32,353 nucleotides of DNA, taken from NCBI GenBank assembly GCA_040901495.1, contig JBBDYO010000031.1, forward strand, positions 1-32,353, read 5' to 3'. The position numbers were made by a program, and so were the translations under genes. This document shows positions 22,517 through 29,246 of this stretch, piece after piece. Origin of the DNA: VRUE01 sp040901495. GTDB taxonomy: Bacteria > Actinomycetota > Thermoleophilia > Solirubrobacterales > 70-9. The notes below the pieces were generated by a model. That model ran no database searches and was not told the DNA's origin. It saw only the letters and a program-made list of their open reading frames with translations. The first letter of the stretch is position 1. Each line of letters begins with the position of its first letter.

Positions 22517-24393
22517 CAACCCGGGCTCCCCCCGTTTGGCCCGGCGCTGCCGGTGCTTTCCTTGTCGAAATAGGCTTCGAGGATGTCCAGCGCCGCTGGC
22601 GCGGCGGTGTGGGCCCCGAAGCCACCTTGCTCGATGGTCACCGCCGTCACGATACGTGGGTTCGGGTACGGAGCGAGCACCACGTACCAGGACTGGTCGG
22701 GATTCGGCGGTCGCTGAACGGTGCCTGTCTTGCCCGCGACGGCCACTGGAAAGCCGCCGAAGACCGCGTAGGAAGTGCCTTCCGGCTCCTGCGCCGCCCG
22801 GTGGAGGCCTTCGAGGATCGCCTCCCGATACTCGGGCTCGATCCGGATGCTGCGTCGCGGCTTGGGCTCGAATTCATGCAGGACCCGTCCCTCGGGGTCG
22901 TTGATCTCGAGCCCGAGGTGCGGCGTGGGAACGGTGCCGCCGTTGGCCAGGGTCGCGTAGGCGACCGCCATCTGCAGCGGGCTGGCCTGCAGGTCGCCCT
23001 GCCCGATCGCGAGCTGGACGTTGTCGCCGACCGACCAGGGCCGATCGGTCTCGCCTTCCCGGTAGAGGTCGTTGCGCCACTGCTGCGTCGGCAACAGGCC
23101 TTCGGCCTCGAAGGGCAGGTCGATCCCGGTCGGCCGGCCGATCCCCAGCATGTGCGCCCAGCGCTGCAGGTCGCCCGTGTTCCACATGTCCCAGCCAAGC
23201 ATGTAGAAGTAGACGTCGGAGGAGACCTTGAGCGCGGGAACGAGGCTGACCGACCCGTACGGTTCTCCACCGGCGTTCTGGAAGGTCTGTTCGCCGATTT
23301 TTATCTCGCCGTCGTCGAAGATCGTCTCGTTCAGCGTGATCGCGCCGCTTTCCAGCGCCGCCAGAGCGGTGATGAGCTTGAAGGTCGAGCCAGTCGGGTA
23401 GAGGCCCGCGACCGCCCGGTTGGTGAGCGGCGCCAGCGTTTCGTCGCGGTAGAGGTGGTCGACCTGGGCCTGAGTCAGCGTGGGCCGGGTGAAGACCTTC
23501 GGCTCGAAGCTGTAGGCGGAGCCGAGCCCGAGTATCTCGCCGCTGTGCACGTCCATCGTCACGAATGCCCCCGGCAACCCCTCGGCGAGCAGCGCGCTTT
23601 CCCCCGCGGCCTGCACGTCGGCGTCGATCGAGAGCTTCAGGTTGTCGCCGGGGGTGGGCGGCTGGGAGACGAGACGGCCACCCGGGGTCGGCTGCCCGAA
23701 GGCGTCGACCTGGATCCGGGTCAGGCCCGGCTGGCCGCGCAGGAAGCGGTCGTAGGTGTCCTCGACGCCGTCCTGGCCTATCTCGTCGGCGGGCTCGAGG
23801 CCCCGGTAGCGCGGCTCCTTGAGGTCTTCTTCGTCGACCTCGCCGACGTAGCCGAGGACGTGGGCCGCGAGGCTTCCGTGGGGATAATGGCGGACGAAGA
23901 CCCGCTCGATTTTGACCCCGGGGAAGCGCTCCTGGTTCTCCTCTAGGTAGAAGACGAGATAGCTGCCAACGTCTCTGCGCAGGGTCACCGGCGTCCCCGG
24001 CGCCAGTTCCATCTGCTCGCGCATCAGGGTTTGCACGCGGCGCAGGGAGCTGTGGGTAAGCTCGGCGAGCCGCGCCAACTCCGCCCGTCGCTCCGCCGGG
24101 TCCTCCGGCAGCTCGCCCGGATCGACCTGGAGCGCGAGGCTGGTGCGGTTGTCGACCAGGACCTCGCCGTTGCGGTCGAGGATGGTGCCGCGCGGCGCGG
24201 TGACCCGGGCCTCGCGCGTGCGGTTGCTGTTCGCCTCCGCCAGGTACTCGGGGCCGTTCAGCACCTGGAGGGACCAGAGCCGAAAGAGCAGGGCGGCGAA
24301 GAGGACCACCGCGACGCCGCCGAAGACCGCGATGCGCAGCGCCAGCCTGCTGTCGCCCTCAGAGCCTCGTTCGTCGGAGCGCGGGAGCATCAC
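22516..24393 (-). CDS. mrdA: Penicillin-binding protein 2 (class B transpeptidase)
   Basis: The 625-residue protein has an N-terminal membrane anchor (about residues 24-45), a PBP dimerisation domain and a C-terminal transpeptidase domain. The active-site motifs are STFK (in GSTFKLITALAALESG, about residue 333), SSD (in VSSDVYFYMLGWDMW, about 391) and KTG (in AGKTGTVQ, about 552). It cross-links peptidoglycan during cell elongation as partner of RodA. It starts at the GTG (24393) overlapping the mreD stop as GTGA, or at the ATG one codon later. Confidence 0.95.
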   Translation of the reverse strand: MMLPRSDERGSEGDSRLALRIAVFGGVAVVLFAALLFRLWSLQVLNGPEYLAEANSNRTREARVTAPRGTILDRNGEVLVDNRTSLALQVDPGELPEDPAERRAELARLAELTHSSLRRVQTLMREQMELAPGTPVTLRRDVGSYLVFYLEENQERFPGVKIERVFVRHYPHGSLAAHVLGYVGEVDEEDLKEPRYRGLEPADEIGQDGVEDTYDRFLRGQPGLTRIQVDAFGQPTPGGRLVSQPPTPGDNLKLSIDADVQAAGESALLAEGLPGAFVTMDVHSGEILGLGSAYSFEPKVFTRPTLTQAQVDHLYRDETLAPLTNRAVAGLYPTGSTFKLITALAALESGAITLNETIFDDGEIKIGEQTFQNAGGEPYGSVSLVPALKVSSDVYFYMLGWDMWNTGDLQRWAHMLGIGRPTGIDLPFEAEGLLPTQQWRNDLYREGETDRPWSVGDNVQLAIGQGDLQASPLQMAVAYATLANGGTVPTPHLGLEINDPEGRVLHEFEPKPRRSIRIEPEYREAILEGLHRAAQEPEGTSYAVFGGFPVAVAGKTGTVQRPPNPDQSWYVVLAPYPNPRIVTAVTIEQGGFGAHTAAPAALDILEAYFDKESTGSAGPNGGSPG

Positions 24394-24941
24394 GTTCCCA
24401 TGATGGACGGCCGGCGCCGCCGGCGGGCCGCCGCGGGCTCCTCGACCAGGGCCGGGCGCAGCACGCGACGCACACCGAGGTAGATCGGCCAGCCGAGGAA
24501 AAAGGCGAAGACGCTCTTGAGCAGGGAGTCGCGGACGATCAGGACGCTGACCGGGGCGTCCACCCCGAGCATCAGGTAAACGACGGCGAACCCGATCTCG
24601 GCGACCAGGGTCAGCGCCATGCAGAGCAGCGGCGGGACCAGGGCGCTGTGGATATCGAAGCGCTCCCGGAAGAGGCCGGCGAGATAGCCGATCCCGAGCA
24701 GCACCAGCGAGGAGGCTCCGAGCGTGCCGGCAAGCAGGCAGTCGACCAGGAAGCCGATCGAGAAGCCGGCGACGGCGCCGGTCATGCTGCCGCCGAGCAG
24801 GCCGAGCGCGACGACCAGCGCCGGCAGCAAGTCCGGGCTCGTGTCGAAGAGGAGCACGCGCGAGAAGAAGGAGAGCTGGAGCAGCACGCCCAGGACCACG
24901 ATCGCGGCGATGCGCGCGAATATCTTCGGCGTGACGATCAC
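24390..24941 (-). CDS. mreD: Rod shape-determining protein MreD
   Basis: The 183-residue protein has about five membrane segments, including VVLGVLLQLSFFSRVLLFDTSPDLLPALVVALGLLGGSMTGAVAGFSIGFLVDCLLAGTLGASSLVLLGIGYLAG. That is the MreD pattern (P-LL-xxxxxG-xxGxxxGFxxGLxxDxLxGxxLGxxxL). MreD links MreC and the elongation enzymes in the membrane. The start is GTG at 24941, sharing GTGA with the mreC stop. The C-terminus is short and basic (RRRRRPSIMGT). Confidence 0.9.
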   Translation of the reverse strand: MIVTPKIFARIAAIVVLGVLLQLSFFSRVLLFDTSPDLLPALVVALGLLGGSMTGAVAGFSIGFLVDCLLAGTLGASSLVLLGIGYLAGLFRERFDIHSALVPPLLCMALTLVAEIGFAVVYLMLGVDAPVSVLIVRDSLLKSVFAFFLGWPIYLGVRRVLRPALVEEPAAARRRRRPSIMGT

Positions 24942-25789
24942 CCGCGCGAGCCCCCGGTCAGGACCTGGACGAAGTCGAGGTTGGCGAGGTCGGCGTAGGG
25001 GCGCAGGTGGACCTGCTGGCTCGCCTCTTGTTCGCGAACCGAGGCCTTGGTGATCTCGCCGATGGCGATCCCTCGCGGAAACTGTGAGGAGTACCCCGGC
25101 ACACGCCAGCCCGCGGTGACCACCGCCTGGCCCCGGTGGACCATCTTGGTCGAGTCGATGAAGTCGAGGACCAGATCCTCCGAGTTGCCGACGTCGGGCC
25201 TGATCACCCCCTGGACCCCTACGGGGACCACCTTCGCCGTGACCGTGCTGGTGTGATCGGTGATCAGGGTCACCTGAGATGAGCCTCCCTGGGTCGCGAC
25301 GACCTGACCCACCAGGCCATCGCCGCTGATCACCGGATCATCGACCTGAACGCCGTCGTCGCTGCCGACGTCGATCGTCACGACCGAATGCCAGACGATC
25401 GGCGAGCGGGTGATGACGCGCCCGGTCACCTCCTCGTAGTTCGTATAGGCGAGCACGGGAGAGCGGTCCAGGTCGAGCAGCTTGCGGAGCTGGGCGTTCT
25501 CTCCGAGCGCCTCCTTCCCAGCGACCGCTTCTTTCCGCGCCTTGACCAGTTCGTCCTTGAGGCGGCTGTTCTCCCCACGCGCCTCGAAGGTCTTGTCGAA
25601 CCAGCCGACCATGTCGCGGGCGGGCTTCAGGGCTCGATCGGCAACCGTCTGCAAGGGGCTGAAGACTGCGCTGATCCCGCTCTGCAGGCCACCGGAGCCG
25701 CCTCCATAGGTGATCGTCAACAGCAGGAACGATCCAAGGATGAGGAGGGTGAGGACCGCTCTACGGCGGCGTATCTGCTTGCGGTACAC
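24938..25789 (-). CDS. mreC: Rod shape-determining protein MreC
   Basis: The 283-residue protein has a cytoplasmic basic N-terminus (YRKQIRRRRAVL), one membrane helix, and a coiled coil (about residues 55-95, ARGENSRLKDELVKARKEAVAGKEALGENAQLRKLLDL). The two-barrel MreC domain follows, with VTGRVITRSPIVWHSVVTIDVGSDDGVQVDDPVISGDGLVGQVV. It scaffolds the elongation complex outside the membrane. The start is GTG at 25789. The usual upstream partner mreB is not present; a divergent regulator gene lies there instead. Confidence 0.94.
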   Translation of the reverse strand: MYRKQIRRRRAVLTLLILGSFLLLTITYGGGSGGLQSGISAVFSPLQTVADRALKPARDMVGWFDKTFEARGENSRLKDELVKARKEAVAGKEALGENAQLRKLLDLDRSPVLAYTNYEEVTGRVITRSPIVWHSVVTIDVGSDDGVQVDDPVISGDGLVGQVVATQGGSSQVTLITDHTSTVTAKVVPVGVQGVIRPDVGNSEDLVLDFIDSTKMVHRGQAVVTAGWRVPGYSSQFPRGIAIGEITKASVREQEASQQVHLRPYADLANLDFVQVLTGGSRG

Positions 25790-26118
25790 GGCAAAGACCT
25801 AAGTTTGGGCTGGAGCCGACGGCGCGCACGTCATTGCCCACGCACGTCGATGATGACTCTGCCAGCTGACACTGCATCTGGCACGGGCGGTGGAGGCGCT
25901 GTTCGAGTACTTGCAGAAGCGCTCCGCCTCGGGCCAAGGTTACCCATGCCCCCTAAACGACGCCTTTGCCCCGCAAATTGACGACATTGCAAGGCGCCCT
26001 TAAAATCAAAGAGGCTCGACCAATCCAGTGGATAACCCGAATTCCAACGGCAGGATGCAGAAGATGCTCGGCATCGGGCTTGAGGCCGTGCGCGGAATGC
26101 TGAAGCGACCTGCTGGGG
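25790..26118. other. 329-base intergenic region between mreC and the HD-GYP gene
   Basis: Neither strand holds a convincing gene. I found no mreB remnant in any frame and no long inverted repeat. The right half contains a good sigma-70-type promoter for the plus-strand gene (25978-26006). I could not find a comparably clear promoter for mreC on the minus strand. Confidence 0.6.
25978..26006 (+). promoter_or_regulatory. Sigma-70-type promoter for the REC/HD-GYP gene
   Basis: TTGACG (25978-25983) and TAAAAT (26001-26006) are separated by exactly 17 bases. This is close to the TTGACA-17-TATAAT consensus and is the best such match I saw in the window. A start site near 26013 would give a leader of about 105-115 bases before the gene. 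Confidence 0.65.
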
Positions 26119-27225
26119 ATGGAGCCGATGGCTAGGTCGACCACACCCTTGGCGATTCCCGCCAACAGGATGGCCCGGATCCTCGCGACAGATGACCGGC
26201 CCGAGGTCCTGCGCCTCGTCGACCGCACCCTGGGGGGCCAGTACGAGTGCGAGTTCGCCACCAGCGTGGTCGAGGCGCGCGAAAAGCTGGAAGGCGAGCC
26301 CTTCCAGATCGCGCTGTGCGACGTCCAGATGCCCGGCGAATCGGGGCTGATGCTGGTCGAGGAGATCGCCCACGACCACCCGGAGACGGCAATCGTCTTG
26401 GTGACCGGCGTCGACGACCCCGACGTCGCCGACCACGCCTTCCGCCTCGGCGCGCATGACTACCTCGTCAAGCCCTTCTGGCCGGGTCAGCTGGTGATCA
26501 CAACCGCCAACGCCGTCCGCCAGCACCAGCTGGAGCTGGACGAGCAGGCGCGGCACGCGGCGCTGCTCGGCAGCGCCGAGGAAAAGGCGGAGGCCCTCCG
26601 GCACGAGCTGATCGACGCGCAGCGCAGGGCCATTGAGGACCTGCGAGCGTCGCGCCAGGAGACCGTCGAGCGACTCGCGCGGGCGATCGAGCTGCACGAC
26701 GCCGAGACCGGCCGGCACATCGACAGAATGGCCGCGATCACCGCCCTGCTCGGTGAGAAGCTGGGGCTCGACTCCCGGCAAATCACGCTGCTCCGCGCGG
26801 CGGCGCCCATGCACGACGTGGGCAAGATCGCTACGCCTGACCAGATCCTCCGTAAGGAGGGACCGCTCACCCCGGAGGAGCGGGTGGAGATGGAGCGACA
26901 CACCACTGTCGGCCACGAGATCCTCGCCGACTCCGAAAGCGACCTGCTCCAGATGGCCTCGACGATCGCGCTCACCCACCATGAGCGTTTCGATGGCAGC
27001 GGCTATCCCCATGGACTCTCGGCCAGGGAGATTCCGCTCGAAGGCCGGATCGTCGCTGTCGCCGACGTCTTCGACGCACTGCTCAGCGATCGCTCCTACC
27101 GGCCGGCGATGTCGGTCGAACAGGCGGTCAGCATCGTTCGGGAAGGGCGGGGAACGCATTTCGACCCCCAGGTCGTGGACATTCTGCTCGAGAGCCTCGA
27201 GGAAGTAGTCGAGCTGCGCGACTAG
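26119..27225 (+). CDS. Response regulator with HD-GYP phosphodiesterase domain
   Basis: The protein has an N-terminal receiver domain (from about residue 18: ILATDDRPEVLRLV, the phospho-acceptor Asp in IALCDVQMPGESG, then VLVTG and the conserved Lys in DYLVKPF). A coiled-coil linker follows, then an HD-GYP domain (about 190-365). The HD-GYP signatures are MHDVGKIATPDQIL, a conserved His in ERHTTVGHEIL, THHERFDGSGYPHGL and VADVFDALLSDRSYRPAM. Such proteins hydrolyse cyclic di-GMP when the receiver is phosphorylated. No histidine kinase is adjacent. Start choices are ATGs at 26119, 26128 (GGAG close upstream) and 26170. It is convergent with maf, with one base between the stop codons. Confidence 0.92.
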   Translation: MEPMARSTTPLAIPANRMARILATDDRPEVLRLVDRTLGGQYECEFATSVVEAREKLEGEPFQIALCDVQMPGESGLMLVEEIAHDHPETAIVLVTGVDDPDVADHAFRLGAHDYLVKPFWPGQLVITTANAVRQHQLELDEQARHAALLGSAEEKAEALRHELIDAQRRAIEDLRASRQETVERLARAIELHDAETGRHIDRMAAITALLGEKLGLDSRQITLLRAAAPMHDVGKIATPDQILRKEGPLTPEERVEMERHTTVGHEILADSESDLLQMASTIALTHHERFDGSGYPHGLSAREIPLEGRIVAVADVFDALLSDRSYRPAMSVEQAVSIVREGRGTHFDPQVVDILLESLEEVVELRD

Positions 27226-27226
27226 A

Positions 27227-27784
27227 TCAGCAGCGCTCAAAGAGCTCGGGGGCCAGCTCCGCCAGCAGGCCGACGGGTAACCCGACCACGTTGGAGACGC
27301 TTCCCTCGATCCTTGCGACCAAGGTCGACCCAAGCGTCTGGATCGCGTAGCCGCCCGAGCGGCCCCGCCACTCTCCAAATCTCACATACCGCTCCACAGT
27401 GGGCTCGTCGAGGTCTTTGAAGACCACGGCCGTGCGGTCCAACCCGCTGCGCTCCTCGCCCTCGGCAAGCACCACCAGCCCGCTCAGCACCTCGTGGGCA
27501 CGACCGGACATCCGGTCCAAATAAGCCCGTGCCTCGGCCTCGTCGGCCGGCTTGCCGAGAACCTCCCCCTCGAGCACCACGTCGGTGTCGCAGGCGATGA
27601 CCATCGCGCCCGGCCTGTCCACAGCCCTGGCCTTTCGGCGCGCGTTCTCGACGACGAGATGCACGGGATCCCCATCCGACAGCTCCTCAACCCCCGGAAC
27701 AACAATCTCGAACTCCACCCCGAGCTTCTGAAGAATCTCTCGTCGTTGTGGAGATCCCGACGCGAGAACGACGTTCGGAGTCAT
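27227..27784 (-). CDS. maf: Maf-like nucleotide pyrophosphatase
   Basis: The 185-residue protein has the Maf signature LASGSPQRREILQKLG at the N-terminus and ACDTDVVLEGEVLGKP with the catalytic Asp near residue 67. GGYAIQTLGSTLVARIEGSVSNVVGLPV lies towards the C-terminus. Maf proteins hydrolyse non-canonical or modified nucleoside triphosphates and have been linked to septum control. Its ATG at 27784 forms the edge of a 118-base hairpin element that fills the whole spacer to ndk. The initiation region would therefore be paired in RNA. Confidence 0.93.
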   Translation of the reverse strand: MTPNVVLASGSPQRREILQKLGVEFEIVVPGVEELSDGDPVHLVVENARRKARAVDRPGAMVIACDTDVVLEGEVLGKPADEAEARAYLDRMSGRAHEVLSGLVVLAEGEERSGLDRTAVVFKDLDEPTVERYVRFGEWRGRSGGYAIQTLGSTLVARIEGSVSNVVGLPVGLLAELAPELFERC

Positions 27785-27901
27785 CGGCGAGGTATGGGCA
27801 GGGGGCGGAGCGTCTTGTACTTTTTCGTCGTCGCGATCTCGGACGGCGAGAGACGATCCAGAGAAAAAGTTAAGTGGAGCCCCCTGCCCATACCTCGCCG
27901 A
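27784..27901. repeat. Long hairpin element B3 filling the ndk-maf spacer
   Basis: The outer arms 27784-27806 and 27879-27901 are perfectly complementary over 23 bp. Inside, ACTTTTTC (27819-27826) pairs with GAAAAAGT (27863-27870), CTT (27814-27816) with AAG (27872-27874), TCGTC with GACGA, and TCTCG with CGAGA at the tip. The internal loop on the minus strand shows TCCAC (27874-27878) opposite CGCTCC (27807-27812), the cores of the two blocks in the elements at 15656 and 18583. The element runs exactly from the first base of the maf start codon to the base before the ndk stop codon. Confidence 0.92.
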
Positions 27902-28309
27902 CTACTGCAACTCTGGGAACCAGATACCGATCTCGCGCTCGGCGGACTCGTCGGAGTCCGAGCCGTGGACCATGTTGAAGGTCACCTCGAGCGCGTAGTC
28001 GCCGCGAATCGAGCCCGTCGCCGCCTCAACCGGGTTGGTGGCTCCGATCATCTGGCGAGCGGCGGCCACGGCTTCGGTGCCCTCGAGGACCATCGCCACC
28101 AGCGGCCCACCGGTGATGAAAGAGACCAGCTCGCCGAAGAACGGCTTCTCGGTGTGCTCCGCGTAGTGCTCGTTGGCGATCGCCTCGTCGGCGGTCATCG
28201 ACTTCAGCGCCTTGATGCGCAGGCCCTTTCGCTCGAAGCGAGCGATCACCTCGCCGGTGAGGGCGCGTTCGAATGCATCAGGCTTGACGAGGATCAGGGT
28301 CCGACTCAC
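27902..28309 (-). CDS. ndk: Nucleoside-diphosphate kinase
   Basis: Ndk moves the gamma phosphate between nucleoside triphosphates and diphosphates through a phospho-histidine. The 135-residue protein starts SRTLILVKPDAFERALTGEVIARFERKG and has the active-site His in TFNMVHGSDSDESAEREIGIWF (about residue 115), with all family residues in place. The GTG at 28309 is the start, since it gives the family N-terminus and has AAAGGAG eight bases upstream. The start lies 32 bases inside the preceding zinc-ribbon gene, so the two are probably coupled. Confidence 0.95.
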   Translation of the reverse strand: MSRTLILVKPDAFERALTGEVIARFERKGLRIKALKSMTADEAIANEHYAEHTEKPFFGELVSFITGGPLVAMVLEGTEAVAAARQMIGATNPVEAATGSIRGDYALEVTFNMVHGSDSDESAEREIGIWFPELQ

Positions 28310-29045
28310 GACTGGGGCTCCTTTGCGGTTGTTCCGGGTTTGAAGTCTCTTTGCGGCTGGCGCGAGCCGGCTCCCTTGGGCTGCGAGCGGGCTCTTTCCT
28401 GGCGCGACGGGTGGGCTCTCTCGGTTCCTCGGCAGGCTCGCTCGCAGGCTCCTTGCGCGCGGGGGGTTCGCTCGAGGTGGCCGGCTCTTTCCCGCGGCTC
28501 GACTGGCGCCGTTTCGGCGCCCGCTCCGCGGGCGGCGCCTTCGAGCGCTCCTCGCGGGCCGGCTTGCCGCCCTCGGGCGAGCGCGAGCTGGCGCGCTCAC
28601 GATCCGCGAGCGCTGTCTCGCAGAAAGGGCAGAGCGCCCAACGGGGGTCGACCGGCTTGCTGCAGCTCGGACACGGGTTCTTCAGCCGGCACTGGCAGCG
28701 GGGACACCGCATGTAGGTTTTCTCGATAGGGAAGGAGCAGCGAGGGCAGGAGAGCTCTTTCAGCTGGCGCACCCGCAGCTCCGCGGCTTTGATCTCCAGC
28801 TCGCGCTCGTGGGCGTCTTCGAGGAACTCGGGCGGCCGCACGATCGTGTAGACGGCCGTGCCGAGATAGGGGATGAACGAGGCAATCGTCGCGCAGCCGA
28901 CGAGGAACGGGTCAGAGATGCGGCGCCTGGCGTCGAGGTACGTGTAGACGATCAGCGCCAGCCAAACGACAACCAGCATGAGGGCGAAGAGGTTTACGAC
29001 CAGGTTGAGGCCGTCGTTGCTGATGCCGAAGATCGCTATAGCCAT
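28278..29045 (-). CDS. Membrane-anchored double zinc-ribbon protein
   Basis: The 255-residue protein has two N-terminal membrane segments (about 14-36 and 46-68). Four cysteine knuckles follow: C100-C103, C114/C117/C119, C125-C128 and C139-C142, a double zinc-ribbon array. The last 110 residues are a charged, Pro/Arg/Glu-rich low-complexity tail with repeats such as RKEPA. I do not know its function. The layout suggests a membrane-tethered metal-binding or protein-binding factor. Between folC and ndk it keeps the operon order; its 3' end overlaps ndk by 32 bases. Confidence 0.75.
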   Translation of the reverse strand: MAIAIFGISNDGLNLVVNLFALMLVVVWLALIVYTYLDARRRISDPFLVGCATIASFIPYLGTAVYTIVRPPEFLEDAHERELEIKAAELRVRQLKELSCPRCSFPIEKTYMRCPRCQCRLKNPCPSCSKPVDPRWALCPFCETALADRERASSRSPEGGKPAREERSKAPPAERAPKRRQSSRGKEPATSSEPPARKEPASEPAEEPREPTRRARKEPARSPREPARASRKETSNPEQPQRSPSRESDPDPRQA

Positions 29046-29123
29046 GGCTGGAGACCCGCCGAAGAGGGACGGCAGTCTACTTCGCCCTTATATGGGAGAA
29101 ACCTGCGCTTGCCTGCTCCACGA

Positions 29124-29243
29124 TCACAGAAAGAGCCTGCCGAACAGGTAGCCGATGCCAAAGAAGATGAGGATCACCGCAGCGACCACCGCGGCGACCA
29201 GGGCCATCATCGACAGAAGTTCAGATCCGGTGCTCCGATCCAT
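29124..29243 (-). CDS. Small single-span membrane protein (39 residues)
   Basis: The short frame MDRSTGSELLSMMALVAAVV continues as one hydrophobic helix and ends FGRLFL before a TGA. It starts three bases after the folC stop (TGAGGCATG), with GAGG close to the ATG, so translation coupled to folC is likely. A single membrane helix with a short polar N-terminus is all that can be seen. Without homologues at hand I cannot exclude a chance frame, but its position, ribosome-binding site and clean helix favour a real gene. Confidence 0.6.
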   Translation of the reverse strand: MDRSTGSELLSMMALVAAVVAAVILIFFGIGYLFGRLFL

Positions 29244-29246
29244 GCC

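Noticed and set aside
25831..27378. A 515-codon minus-strand frame opposite the HD-GYP gene.
   Set aside because: The plus-strand gene has complete receiver and HD-GYP motifs and its own promoter; the antisense translation has no family pattern.
29085..29096. CCCTTATATGGG, a near-palindrome with a TATAAG on the minus strand before the zinc-ribbon gene, as promoter or operator.
   Set aside because: No -35 match lies at 16-18 bases and one such site can arise by chance, so I did not list it.
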